NCBI GenBank assembly: GCA_028280615.1
Contig: JANQLK010000052.1
Coordinates: forward strand, 62,001 to 126,000
DNA length: 64,000 nucleotides
Direction: 5' to 3'
Origin: Woeseiaceae bacterium
Lineage (GTDB): Bacteria; Pseudomonadota; Gammaproteobacteria; Steroidobacterales; Woeseiaceae
This document shows, one piece after another, positions 42,356 to 51,807 of the stretch. Numbering within the stretch: position 1 is the first letter of the stretch; each line of letters opens with the position of its first letter. The translations under genes were made by a program, and so were the position numbers. The notes under the pieces were generated by a model. That model searched no databases. It saw only the letters and a program-made list of their open reading frames with translations, and was not told the origin of the DNA.

Positions 42356-45325
42356 ATGAAGACCGGCATGTCCCGCAAGTCTGCCGACACGGGGCAATTG
42401 CCGCGGAAGGCGCTACTGTCCGCAGCAATTGCCATGTGTTTCAGCCCAACTGTTGTTTTTTCGCAAACAGATTCTATGGAGCCCGTCGAGGAGGTCGTCG
42501 TAACGGGTTCGCGCATCGTCAACCGCAACGCCAATTCGCCGAGCCCGGTCGCCATCGTTAACGCGTCGGACATTGAAGCCGTGGGCACCATTCGCGTCGA
42601 GGACCTGCTCAACGACCTGCCGCAGGTCTCGCCGTCCGAGACAACCGGCAAGGCCAACGAGGCGACGGGTACCGCGACGATCGACCTGCGCGGTCTCGGC
42701 GCCGAGCGCACGCTCGTGCTGATCAACGGCCGACGCCTTGCCTACGGTTCGCCGACCGCCGCGGCCGCTGACGTGAACCAGGTGCCGGCGCAGCTCGTCG
42801 AGCGCGTCGACGTGCTGACCGGCGGCGCGTCCGCCGTTTACGGCGCGGACGCCGTGGCGGGCGTCGTCAACTTCATCCTCAAGGACAACTTCGAGGGTGT
42901 GCAGATCGATTTCCAGGCAGGCGCGTTCCAGAGTCAGAACGACGACAGCTACGTCGAAGGCGTGCTGAACCAGTTCAATCAGCCCGTGCCAGGATCGGCG
43001 TTCGACGGTGAGTCCTACAATCTCAACGTCATGGTCGGCGCCAACATGGCCGACGGGCGCGGCAACGTCACGGGCTACTTCACCTACCGCAAGCAGGAGG
43101 AAGTCCTGCAGGGTGAGCGCATATCCAGTGCCTGCGCGTTCGGTCAGACCAACGGCGGCAACGACTTCACGTGCTCGGGCTCGAGCGGCGCGACGTTTCC
43201 GACGCGATTCACACCCGCCGGACCCGTGGCCGTGCCGTTCGACGTCACGATCGACCAGGCGACCGGCAACCTGCGTCCGTTCCTCGATCCCGAAGACCGC
43301 TACAACTTCGCGCCGATCAACAACTACATCCAGCCCAACGAGCGCTACTCGTTCGGTGCGATCGGTCACTACGACATCAACGATCGCGTGACCGGCTACA
43401 TGGAGGTCGGCTTCACCGATAACCTCATGGTCGACCAGATCGCGCCGACCGGCATCTTCGGCGGTCAGACGACCGTGATCAACTGCGACAACCCGTTCCT
43501 GACGGCCGACATGGTGACGACGTTCTGCACCAACAACGGCTTCGGTCCGACCGATGACGCGGCCGTGCAGATCCGTCGCCGCAACGTCGAAGGCGGCGGT
43601 CGCCGCAACGCGATCCGCCACACGTCGTATCGCGCCATCGGCGGTATCCGAGGCGAACTCAGCGATGAATGGAGCTACGACGCGTCGGCGCAGTACTCGG
43701 CGCTGACCTACTCGAACCAGGCCGATAACTTCTTCAACATCGACCGGGTCGTGAATGCGCTCGAGGTGCGCATCGATCCCAACACCAACCAGCCCGCCTG
43801 CCAGGTGGCGATCGACGGCAGCGACACGACCTGCGTGCCCTACAATCCGTTCGGCGTCGGCACCGTGACACAAGAAGCCCTCGACTACATGGCCGCGCCC
43901 GGCTTCCGCGGCGGTGCGATCACGCAGACGATCTTCAATGGCACCGTGACGGGCGATCTCGGCGAATACGGCATCAAGAGCCCGTTCGCCGAGGAAGGCA
44001 TCATCTCGGTGTTCGGCGTCGAGTGGCGCGAGGAGACGCTCGAGCAGACCAACGACTTCCTGATCGGCTCGGGCGCGCTCGGCAACCCGCGCGCGGATGT
44101 CGTCGGCGGCATCGCGGTCCGCGAGGCGTTTGCGGAGTTCTCGATTCCGCTGATCCAGGGCGCGAGTCTCGCGCAGGACCTGACCTTCACGGGCGCCTAT
44201 CGATTCTCCGACTTCTACCGGACGACGGGCGACCAGAACACCTACGCGGCCGGCCTCGCATGGCAGCCGATCGACGACGTCCGTCTGCGCGCGCAGTTCC
44301 AGCGCGCGACGCGTTCGCCGAACCCGATCGAGCTGTTCGCACCGCAGAACCGCTTCGAGTTCAACCTGAGCCAGCTGCCGAACGGCGCATTCGATCCCTG
44401 CGCCGGGCCGAATCCGGCTCGCTCGTTCGAGGAATGTGCACGCACCGGTGTCACCCAGGCGCAGTACGGCCAGATCCTGATCGTTGGACCGCAGTTCAAC
44501 AACCTGACGGGCGGCAACGAGAACCTCATGGTCGAGACGTCCGATACGGTGACGATCGGCGCGATCTTCACGCCGAGGTTCATCGAAGGGCTGACGCTGT
44601 CGATCGACTACTTCGATATCACGGTCGACGACTTCATCGGCACCGTGCCCGAATCGATCTCCCTGGATAACTGCCTGGACAACAACGATCCGTTCTTCTG
44701 CAGCCTGATCGTTCGCGACCCCGTCACGGGCGCGCTTGCCGGTAACGAAAATGCCTTCGTCGTCGCGACCAACGTCAACACGGGTTCGCTCAAGACCAGC
44801 GGCTTCGACATTCTCGGCACCTACGAGTTCGACGTCTCGAACGGCAACTACGGCAGCATGCGCATCGACTACATGGGAACCGTGCTCGACTCGCTCGAGA
44901 AAGTGCCGCTGCCTGGCGAGCCCGCGTTCGAATGCGCCGGCTTCTTCTCGCCGACGCGCGCCGAGTGCGGCGTGTCCTCGCCCGAGTACCGGCACCGCGT
45001 CCCCGTGACCTGGTACACGCCGTGGAACGACATCAGCGCGCAGCTCGTCTGGCGCTACTTCGGCGAGGCGACGCAGTTCGGCACGGATGGCGACACGCGC
45101 ACGAGCAAGCTCGACGCGGTCAACTACTTCGACCTGAACCTGAGCGCGACCGTGCTCGACTTCGTCGACCTGCGCATCGGCATCAACAACCTGTTCGACG
45201 AGCAGCCGCCGCTCAGCACCGAAGTCGGCGGCGCCGGCGGCAGCTTCGGTACCGGCAACACGTTCCCGGGCGTCTACGATGCACTCGGGCGCTTCATGTT
45301 CGTCGGTACCACGGTGACGTTCTGA
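42356..45325 (+). CDS. TonB-dependent outer-membrane receptor
   Basis: A 989-residue protein. The N-terminal signal region includes KALLSAAIAMCFSPTVVFSQ, then a TonB box of the form EEVVVTGSRI. The plug domain (about 45-175) shows VAIVNASDIEAVGTIRVEDL, IDLRGLGAERTLVLINGRR and the VDVLTGGASAVYGADAVAGV signature. The barrel runs to the end, with final strand RFMFVGTTVTF ending in Phe. The type is the long OAR/sphingomonad-like receptor common in oligotrophs and peptide or carbohydrate users. No STN domain is present, so it does not signal to an anti-sigma factor. The surrounding peptidase genes suggest peptides as ligand; this is inference. A strong terminator lies 47 bp after its stop, so it is a separate transcription unit. 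Confidence 0.93.
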   Translation: MKTGMSRKSADTGQLPRKALLSAAIAMCFSPTVVFSQTDSMEPVEEVVVTGSRIVNRNANSPSPVAIVNASDIEAVGTIRVEDLLNDLPQVSPSETTGKANEATGTATIDLRGLGAERTLVLINGRRLAYGSPTAAAADVNQVPAQLVERVDVLTGGASAVYGADAVAGVVNFILKDNFEGVQIDFQAGAFQSQNDDSYVEGVLNQFNQPVPGSAFDGESYNLNVMVGANMADGRGNVTGYFTYRKQEEVLQGERISSACAFGQTNGGNDFTCSGSSGATFPTRFTPAGPVAVPFDVTIDQATGNLRPFLDPEDRYNFAPINNYIQPNERYSFGAIGHYDINDRVTGYMEVGFTDNLMVDQIAPTGIFGGQTTVINCDNPFLTADMVTTFCTNNGFGPTDDAAVQIRRRNVEGGGRRNAIRHTSYRAIGGIRGELSDEWSYDASAQYSALTYSNQADNFFNIDRVVNALEVRIDPNTNQPACQVAIDGSDTTCVPYNPFGVGTVTQEALDYMAAPGFRGGAITQTIFNGTVTGDLGEYGIKSPFAEEGIISVFGVEWREETLEQTNDFLIGSGALGNPRADVVGGIAVREAFAEFSIPLIQGASLAQDLTFTGAYRFSDFYRTTGDQNTYAAGLAWQPIDDVRLRAQFQRATRSPNPIELFAPQNRFEFNLSQLPNGAFDPCAGPNPARSFEECARTGVTQAQYGQILIVGPQFNNLTGGNENLMVETSDTVTIGAIFTPRFIEGLTLSIDYFDITVDDFIGTVPESISLDNCLDNNDPFFCSLIVRDPVTGALAGNENAFVVATNVNTGSLKTSGFDILGTYEFDVSNGNYGSMRIDYMGTVLDSLEKVPLPGEPAFECAGFFSPTRAECGVSSPEYRHRVPVTWYTPWNDISAQLVWRYFGEATQFGTDGDTRTSKLDAVNYFDLNLSATVLDFVDLRIGINNLFDEQPPLSTEVGGAGGSFGTGNTFPGVYDALGRFMFVGTTVTF

Positions 45326-45371
45326 GAGAAGCCGGCCGGCCGCTTCCCCTTAGGCGCCGGTCTGTCGACGG

Positions 45372-45401
45372 AATGCCCGCAGCTTGCTGCGGGCATTTTT
45401 T
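45372..45401 (+). terminator. Rho-independent terminator after the TonB-dependent receptor gene
   Basis: AATGCCCGCAGC (45372-45383), TT loop, GCTGCGGGCATT (45386-45397), followed by T through 45401. A 12-bp perfect stem with a T run; this is the best terminator in the window. Confidence 0.9.
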
Positions 45402-45484
45402 CGTTGCCGCAGAGCTTTGCTAGGATGCGACGACCGCCCGCGGCGGCGGTCACGAAGACATGCAACAGGAGCGTGGGAGCAGCA

Positions 45485-47668
45485 ATGACGTACAGCGGCA
45501 CTTCGAGGCTCGCCCGGATCGCAGCTCTCGTCTCGATTCTTGTAACGGCGCCCGCGATTGCAGACGGGGCCGTCCCGCTCGACGAGGCGTTCGCCACGCC
45601 TTCCCTCACGGGCGTCGTGCCTTCGAATCCGGCGTGGTCGCCGCTAAGCGACCGCTTCGCGTTCACATGGAACGACGCCGGCATGCCGGAGCGGCAGCTC
45701 TGGGTGGCCCGCCGCGACGGCGGCGGTCTCGAACGGCTGGAATCCGACGCGACGGCCGGCCTCACGGTTCGCGATTTCGCCTGGCTGGCCGATGGCAAGA
45801 CGATCCTCTCACTGCGCGGCGGCGGCCTGTGGTCGACGGACGTCGAATCCGGCTCCGACACGCTCGTGGCGGAGATCGGCGCCGGCGCGTCACGCCTCAG
45901 CGTGTCGCCAGCGGGCGGTAAAGTGGCCTGGCTTAAGGGCGGCGATCTCTGGTTGCTGGACCTCGATGACCCCGAGCCCTTTGCCCTGACCGACATCGGC
46001 ATCGCCGGGCTGTCGTCTCTTCCGGCCGGCCGTTACAGCCGGCGGGAGCGGGAGATCGGTCCGGGCATCTGGGGCGGACCGAGCTACGCCTGGTCGCCCG
46101 ACGGCGAGACGGTCGCCGTGCACCACGTCGATCGGCGCGAGATGCGGGAGGTTCCGTTCCCCGACTATCTCGCCAGGGAGACAAGCCCCAACTACGTTCG
46201 CCGGGGCTACCCGGGCGACCCGAACGAATCCCGGACCGTCGGGCTCGTCGATGTCGCAAGCCGAGAACTCACGCTGCTCGATCTCGACGATCCCACCGCG
46301 AACCAGGTCGTCGGTTTCGCGTGGTCGCACACGGGCGTACTGCTGCTCGATATCGCGGCCGACACCAACGTCGACCGCTGGCTATACATCTATCGCCGCG
46401 GCGACGAACGGCCGTCGCGAATCTGGCACAGTCATCGCGAAAGCCGCATCTACACGGCGTTCGCGAGCGATTGGCACCCCGACGGCGAGACCGTCGTTTT
46501 CCTGAGCGACATCGAGGACCGCTACGGGCTCTACGCGATCGATAGTACGGGCGGCGGCACGCCGGAACGGCTGACCGACCCGGCTTATGACGTGCTGCGC
46601 TCGCCCACCGTGAACGCCGCAAGCAATACGATCTTCTTCGCGGGCAACGGCGAGAATCCCTACGAGCAGCACGTTTACCGGATGCCCGCCACGGGCGGGC
46701 CCGCCGGCCGGCTGACGAGATACGCCGGCCGCAATACAGGCTTCGCCTCACCCGACGGCGGCGCCATCGTGGTGCTGCACAGCAACGATTCGAACCCGCC
46801 GGACCTGTACGTGGCGGCCACCGACGGCGGCGAGATGCGCCGGGTCACGCGCTCGCCGCGTCCGGAATTCTACGAGCATGAGTGGGTGAGCGCGCGCTAC
46901 GTGAGCTTCCCGAGCGAGATCGACGACTACGTGCTGCACGCGCGGATACTCGCGCCCGCCGATCTCGACACGAGCCGGCGCTACCCGGTCGTGTTCGGCC
47001 CGGCGTATTCGAACACAGCCAGGAATCGCTGGCGCGGCGCTTACACGCTCGTGCAGCAGCTGCTCGTGCAGCGCGGCTATATCGTCGTGCAGGTGGACAT
47101 GCGCGGCAGCACGGGCTACGGCCGCGACTTCCGCGAGGAGTTCCTGCTCGACTTTACGGGCGAGGATCTCGAGGACGTCGTCAGCGCGGCGAACTACCTG
47201 AAGACCCTGCCCTACGTCGATCCGGACCGGCTCGGCATATGGGGGTCGAGCTACGGCGGCACGCTGTCGGTGTACACGCTTCTCAAGAAGCCCGGCCTGT
47301 TCCATGCCGGCGTCGCCGCGGCTTCGGCCGTGGACCCGTATTTCTTCGGTACCGATGACGTTGCAATCGTCAGACGGCCCGCGACAGACCCTGGAATTTT
47401 CGAGCGGACGGCCCGGCAGTACGCGGCGAATCTCGACGACAAGCTGCTGCTGATTCACGGCATGCAGGACCAGGTCGTGCCGTTCAAGACCATCGCCGAC
47501 CTCGCCGAGGCGCTGATTCGCGAGGGAAAGGATTTCGACACCGCGTTCGTGCCCGGCGCAACCCATGCCTGGAGCCGCGAGCCGGGTTATGACCGCTACC
47601 TGTTCGGCAAGCTGTTCGAGTTCTTCGATCGGCACCTCGAGCCGGCGCGCACCGAGCCCGCGGAGTAA
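45485..47668 (+). CDS. exported S9-family prolyl oligopeptidase / dipeptidyl peptidase
   Basis: 727 residues from the ATG at 45485 with a signal peptide (RLARIAALVSILVTAPAIAD). Residues about 30-450 form a DPP-IV/TolB-like propeller (FAWLADGKTILSL, YAWSPDGETVAVHHVDRREM, DWHPDGETVVFLSD). The C-terminal alpha/beta hydrolase has the nucleophile elbow GSSYGG with S589, the acid D in HGMQDQVVP and H in GATHAWSR. The charged R-E-M-x-x-V-P-F-P-D-Y-L segment is typical of the DPP-IV-like (S9B) group that recognises N-terminal amines. It should release dipeptides, often after Pro, in the periplasm or outside. It precedes the M1 peptidase gene by 51 bp, and the two may form an operon. Confidence 0.92.
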   Translation: MTYSGTSRLARIAALVSILVTAPAIADGAVPLDEAFATPSLTGVVPSNPAWSPLSDRFAFTWNDAGMPERQLWVARRDGGGLERLESDATAGLTVRDFAWLADGKTILSLRGGGLWSTDVESGSDTLVAEIGAGASRLSVSPAGGKVAWLKGGDLWLLDLDDPEPFALTDIGIAGLSSLPAGRYSRREREIGPGIWGGPSYAWSPDGETVAVHHVDRREMREVPFPDYLARETSPNYVRRGYPGDPNESRTVGLVDVASRELTLLDLDDPTANQVVGFAWSHTGVLLLDIAADTNVDRWLYIYRRGDERPSRIWHSHRESRIYTAFASDWHPDGETVVFLSDIEDRYGLYAIDSTGGGTPERLTDPAYDVLRSPTVNAASNTIFFAGNGENPYEQHVYRMPATGGPAGRLTRYAGRNTGFASPDGGAIVVLHSNDSNPPDLYVAATDGGEMRRVTRSPRPEFYEHEWVSARYVSFPSEIDDYVLHARILAPADLDTSRRYPVVFGPAYSNTARNRWRGAYTLVQQLLVQRGYIVVQVDMRGSTGYGRDFREEFLLDFTGEDLEDVVSAANYLKTLPYVDPDRLGIWGSSYGGTLSVYTLLKKPGLFHAGVAAASAVDPYFFGTDDVAIVRRPATDPGIFERTARQYAANLDDKLLLIHGMQDQVVPFKTIADLAEALIREGKDFDTAFVPGATHAWSREPGYDRYLFGKLFEFFDRHLEPARTEPAE

Positions 47669-47719
47669 CGACGCGTTCGCCGGGCGAGATAAGGGAGACC
47701 CACAAGAGTGAGGAAACCA

Positions 47720-49555
47720 ATGGACCAGCGTATAACCACAATTCTCGTGCTGGCGATGATCGCCGCCGGCTGTTCGTCCGATACGTCCAGCGACACCGCG
47801 CCGGCCACGGAGCCGTCCGACGGACCGTCGCCGCAGGTCATCGCCGCGCTCGAGGCGGCGGCACGCGGCGAGGCGTTTCCCGACGATCTGCACCCCGAGA
47901 CCGCCAAGACGGGCAAGGCCATGTCGCCCGTGCAGGCGGCGTTCGACGTGCGGCACTACACGCTCGAGCTCAAGGTGATGCCCGACACTCGCTCCATCGA
48001 GGGCTCGGTCGCCGTCGCTTTCGAGGCGCTCGCGGCCACGAATGCGATCGAACTCGATCTCGATCCCGACCTCGAAATTCGCGGCGCGACGCTCGGCGAC
48101 ACAAGCCTCGCCGTGACCCGCAACGAAGACAGTTTCACGGTGGCGCTGCCCGACGAAATGGCAGAGGGCGATCGAGCGACGGTGACGGTCGCCTACGGCG
48201 GCAAGCCGCATGTCGCGCTCGCGCCGCCCTGGCACGGCGGCTTCGTCTGGGCCGAAACCAACGGCTCGCCGTGGTTCGCGACGGCCGTGCAGACCGAGGG
48301 CTGCGACCTCTGGTGGCCGTGCAAGGACACCTATGCCGACAAGCCGGACGAGGGCGTCGTCGTCGCGATTACCGCGCCCCGCGGCACGGTCGTCGCCTCG
48401 GTGGGCGTACTCGACGAGATGATCGAGGGCGACGACGGCTACCACACCTGGCGCTGGGTCTCGCGGCATCCCTACGCGGGCTACGCGATCGCGATCAACG
48501 GCGGGCCCTACGAGCTCGTCGAGTCGGAATACACGGGCGTCAACGGCACGGCCTATCCGGTCCAGTTCTGGGCCCTGCCCGAGAACGCCGACAAGGCGCG
48601 CAAGCTCATCGAGACCGACGCGATTCCCGACCTCGAGTTCTTCGAGCGCATGATCGGACCGTACCCCTGGGGCGACGAGAAGGTCGGTTTCGTCGAGACG
48701 CCGCATCTCGGCATGGAGCACCAGACGATCAACGGCTACGGCGAACAGTACAAACGCGGCGACCACGGCTTCGACGGCCTGTTGCACCACGAACTCGCGC
48801 ACGAGTGGTTCGGCAACGTCATGACCCACGCACGTCCCGAGGACTCGTGGCTGCACGAAGGCTACGGCGCATACATGCAGTCGGTGTACTCGGAGGAAAC
48901 CGTCGGCCGGCTCGGCTACTTCGACAAGATGTACGGCGCCTACGTCGCCAACGAACACTGCCAGCCCGTCACCAACCCCGACGTCGAGGACGTCGGCGAG
49001 GCCTTCGACAACCGCGACATCTATACGAAAGGCGCATGGATGCTGCACACGCTCCGGAACTACATCGGCGAGGATGCGTTCTGGGCCGGCACGCGGCGGC
49101 TGATCTACGACACGGCCGAGCCCTGGTCGCTCGAGTACCCGATCCCGTTCCGCTATCGCTCAACCGGCGAGTTCATCGAGATCATGTCGGAGGAAGCGGG
49201 CGAGGACGTTTCCTGGCTCGTCGAGACCTATCTCGCCGAAGTCGGCATGCCCGAGCTCAAACAGACCCGCGAGGACGACCGGCTGACACTGAGCTGGGAA
49301 GTCCCGGGCGGCCGGCCGTTTCCGATGCCCGTCGAGGTCAGCGTCAACGGTGTCGTAAGCGAGGTCCGCATCACGAGCGATTCGGGATCGATACGTGCGC
49401 CCGCGACGGCACGCGTCATCGTCGATCCGGACAGCAAGATCATGCGTGCCCTGCCGATCATCGGCGACTGCGAAGAGCAGACCGACGCCCAGGTGCAGCA
49501 CAACATCGATCGCTTCACGCGCATGGCGGGCGACTACGGCTGGACGCGGGACTGA
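47720..49555 (+). CDS. lipoprotein M1-family zinc aminopeptidase
   Basis: 611 residues from the ATG at 47720, which has GAGG six bases upstream; a GTG at 47708 is in frame but worse placed. The lipobox IAAGC predicts a lipoprotein. The M1 N-terminal beta domain (about 70-250) is followed by the catalytic domain with HExxH at H357-E358-H361 and third ligand E380 exactly 19 residues on (WLHEGYGAYM). The exopeptidase motif is GMEHQ where classical members have GAMEN, a variant seen in some bacterial M1 groups. A Tyr in IYTKGAWMLHTLR is the probable transition-state residue. The protein is shorter than E. coli PepN because the C-terminal HEAT domain is missing. It probably trims peptides at the cell surface or in the periplasm. 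Confidence 0.92.
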   Translation: MDQRITTILVLAMIAAGCSSDTSSDTAPATEPSDGPSPQVIAALEAAARGEAFPDDLHPETAKTGKAMSPVQAAFDVRHYTLELKVMPDTRSIEGSVAVAFEALAATNAIELDLDPDLEIRGATLGDTSLAVTRNEDSFTVALPDEMAEGDRATVTVAYGGKPHVALAPPWHGGFVWAETNGSPWFATAVQTEGCDLWWPCKDTYADKPDEGVVVAITAPRGTVVASVGVLDEMIEGDDGYHTWRWVSRHPYAGYAIAINGGPYELVESEYTGVNGTAYPVQFWALPENADKARKLIETDAIPDLEFFERMIGPYPWGDEKVGFVETPHLGMEHQTINGYGEQYKRGDHGFDGLLHHELAHEWFGNVMTHARPEDSWLHEGYGAYMQSVYSEETVGRLGYFDKMYGAYVANEHCQPVTNPDVEDVGEAFDNRDIYTKGAWMLHTLRNYIGEDAFWAGTRRLIYDTAEPWSLEYPIPFRYRSTGEFIEIMSEEAGEDVSWLVETYLAEVGMPELKQTREDDRLTLSWEVPGGRPFPMPVEVSVNGVVSEVRITSDSGSIRAPATARVIVDPDSKIMRALPIIGDCEEQTDAQVQHNIDRFTRMAGDYGWTRD

Positions 49556-49592
49556 TCGGGGCTGCGCAGCCGCAAGCTGCCGACGACCGAAC

Positions 49593-51425
49593 CTAGTTCC
49601 AGAGTCTGAACGGCAATAGTCCGGCGGCCGCGAGGACTGCGCACCATTGCAGCACCGAAGCGGCCGCCGCTCCATTGAGGAGGTCTATCCGCGCTGTCTT
49701 CCAGGTCTTCTTCGCGAGCAGGACCGTAGCGAACATTCCGATTGGCAGGACGAACGTCACAAGCGCGAGCAGGGAGCTGGCCGGAGTGACGTCTCCCAGG
49801 GCCATGAAGGACTGAGTCAGAAAGAGGGGTATCGGGGCGAAGAGGAGTACCGAAGCGACATAAGCCGGGGCCTCCGGTCGTCTCAAGAACCCGGAGCGAT
49901 ATCGAAGCAGCGAAACGCTGCCGGCAATCAGTATCCACGTCAGTCCGGCGATCCCGAACAGGACGCTGGTCCAATGTGCAATCAGATAGGCCGCAGGCAC
50001 TTTCTCGTAAGTCAGAAAGCCGTCACTGATCAGATACTCACCGTCGTCACCGAGGAACAAGGCGTGCGAAGTCGTGGCACGATCGTTAGCCGAGTAAAGG
50101 CGATCGCCAACGGGACGCAGCCGACGGTCGTCCCCCTGCATCGGCGCCAGAACGAAAGAGTCACCTTGTTCGAATAGCTTCATCGCTCCGAATACGGTGT
50201 CGAGGTATTCGAACATCTCGAAGCGATTCGGACTGAGGACGTAGCGACCGCGCCAGTTCGCGAAATCGAGATCGGGACTTTCCGTGCGCGGTGTCGGCGC
50301 GTCGCTAATCTCGAGCGCCTCGATCAGCAACTTGTCCAGTCGGCCGTAGTTCGCGGTCTCGCTGTCGGTGTTGACGCTGTATGCGAACGCTTTGTTCTCG
50401 CCCGGAAATACACAGAGCATTGCGACAAAACCGACAATGTTGCCGCCATGACAGTACCCAACCACACCGTGTCGATCCCGGCGCCCCAGGCCGAGAGCGT
50501 ACCCGGCGATCAGGCCCGCTTCGGCTGCCCCGGTTCCGAGCGGCGTACCTCGCGACCGCATCAAGGTCTCGTCGACAAACGATCGGCCTTCGATAGCGCC
50601 ATCGCCCATCAGGAACCGCGCGAATCGAGCCAGGTCCGTTGCCGTGGTCGTAAACTGCGCCGCGGGCCTGAGAAATACCGGGCTCGCCGCATACCGTGAG
50701 CCGTCGTCGACGTGTCCCCAGGCCAACGTCGGGTCGGCATGCTCGCCTTCCTGGGTGGTGAAGGCAAAGGTACTGTCATGCATCTCCAGAGGCACGAGCA
50801 ACTGCTCATCCAGGTACGTTTCGTACCGTTCACCGGCGACCGATTCAATGATCATTCCAAGAAGCGTATAGCCCATGTTGGAGTACGAGAATCGCGATCC
50901 GGGACGCGAGCGAACCTTAAGCTGCGATGCCGGATCGGGGAACGCGGCAACCAGCGGAGCATCCGGGCCGGCGCGCTCGCTAAACAGCTGCCACATATGC
51001 GCGTCGTTCAGTCCACCCGTGTGATCCAGAAGGTGCCGAACCGTAACGTCGGAGAATTTCGTGGGAGGGTCGTCCGGAAACACGCCCGTCAGATAACGAA
51101 GCGCGGGCGCGTCGAGATCGATTCGCCCTTCCGTGGCCAATCTGAGGATACCGGTTGCCAGCAGCGTCTTGGTCAGCGAGCCGACATGGACTCGAGTATC
51201 GGGCGCGAAGCCTTCCCCGGTGCTGCTGTCCTGTACGCCGGCAGAGCCCGAGCTGATCTCGCCACTGTCGTGGACCAGTGACCAGACAATCCCCGTCAGG
51301 CCTTCCTCGACGGAAATGCGCTTCCAGGCGTCCTCCAGATCGACTTCGGTGGCAAGGCAACTGAAAAACCAGAAGAGCGCAACGATTGAAGCCAGGAAAC
51401 GTTGTGCTATTCGTGCCCGCGGCAT
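49593..51425 (-). CDS. serine hydrolase (class C beta-lactamase fold) with C-terminal membrane domain
   Basis: 610 residues from the ATG at 51423-51425; the open frame extends further upstream without family similarity. The signal segment is QRFLASIVALFWFFSCLATE. The beta-lactamase/DD-peptidase-like domain (about 30-370) has S83-x-x-K86 (GSLTK), the Y-x-N motif YSNMGY and the third-motif-like YCHGGNIVG. A beta-rich C-terminal domain (about 400-480) and four transmembrane helices follow (WTSVLFGIAGLTWILIAGS, VASVLLFAPIPLFLTQS, LALVTFVLPIGMFATVLLA, VLQWCAVLAAAGLLPFRLW). Family members act as peptidases or esterases on D-amino acid peptides or amides; true beta-lactamase activity is unlikely. 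It is on the opposite strand from the peptidase genes and converges on the M1 gene. Confidence 0.88.
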   Translation of the reverse strand: MPRARIAQRFLASIVALFWFFSCLATEVDLEDAWKRISVEEGLTGIVWSLVHDSGEISSGSAGVQDSSTGEGFAPDTRVHVGSLTKTLLATGILRLATEGRIDLDAPALRYLTGVFPDDPPTKFSDVTVRHLLDHTGGLNDAHMWQLFSERAGPDAPLVAAFPDPASQLKVRSRPGSRFSYSNMGYTLLGMIIESVAGERYETYLDEQLLVPLEMHDSTFAFTTQEGEHADPTLAWGHVDDGSRYAASPVFLRPAAQFTTTATDLARFARFLMGDGAIEGRSFVDETLMRSRGTPLGTGAAEAGLIAGYALGLGRRDRHGVVGYCHGGNIVGFVAMLCVFPGENKAFAYSVNTDSETANYGRLDKLLIEALEISDAPTPRTESPDLDFANWRGRYVLSPNRFEMFEYLDTVFGAMKLFEQGDSFVLAPMQGDDRRLRPVGDRLYSANDRATTSHALFLGDDGEYLISDGFLTYEKVPAAYLIAHWTSVLFGIAGLTWILIAGSVSLLRYRSGFLRRPEAPAYVASVLLFAPIPLFLTQSFMALGDVTPASSLLALVTFVLPIGMFATVLLAKKTWKTARIDLLNGAAAASVLQWCAVLAAAGLLPFRLWN

Positions 51426-51641
51426 CAGTCGGCATCCAAACGAAAACGGTGGGTGATTCGATCGGCGGAATGGTTTGGAAGAGGACGTCACCGACCTTCC
51501 GTCGCTGGCCGCAGTATAGCGGCCATCCGCTTCGATGCCGACGCCGACGCGAAACGTCGACGCTCGAAGTCCACCGCTTCTGCGCAATTCCGAACATAAA
51601 CATCTCTCAGGCCGGGACCGTCGCAGGAGATTTTCGAACCC

Positions 51642-51660
51642 TTGTTCGTCTGCCGAACAA
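51642..51660. promoter_or_regulatory. inverted repeat TTGTTCG-N5-CGAACAA upstream of the DUF885 pair
   Basis: Perfect 7-bp arms with a 5-base spacer in the 382-bp divergent region between the serine hydrolase gene and the first DUF885 gene (51426-51807). It is a likely repressor or activator site. Similar CGAACAA half-sites occur before the M24 peptidase gene at 58168-58187. No clear promoter boxes and no coding sequence were seen in the rest of the stretch. Confidence 0.5.
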
Positions 51661-51807
51661 TGTCTATGATGGCAGTTGCCTGCGGCAGTCGGCTCAGACC
51701 GGCCCCGGGTACATCCCGAATCATCGCCGAATGACGCCTTGAGCGTCGGATTCGGGACGGGCACGGACGCCCGGGCAGACAACAAGAACGTAAAGGGGGA
51801 CCCGTTC

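Noticed and set aside
42413..44995. 860-codon frame antisense to the TonB-dependent receptor gene
   Set aside because: It is an antisense shadow in GC-rich DNA. The receptor frame has a TonB box, plug motif and C-terminal Phe.
46748..49048. 766-codon frame antisense to the S9 and M1 peptidase genes
   Set aside because: It crosses two well-supported genes and their spacer and shows no domain.
49593..51425. Beta-lactamase resistance gene
   Set aside because: The SxxK and YxN motifs are shared by many peptidases and esterases, and the four C-terminal transmembrane helices are not found in AmpC enzymes.
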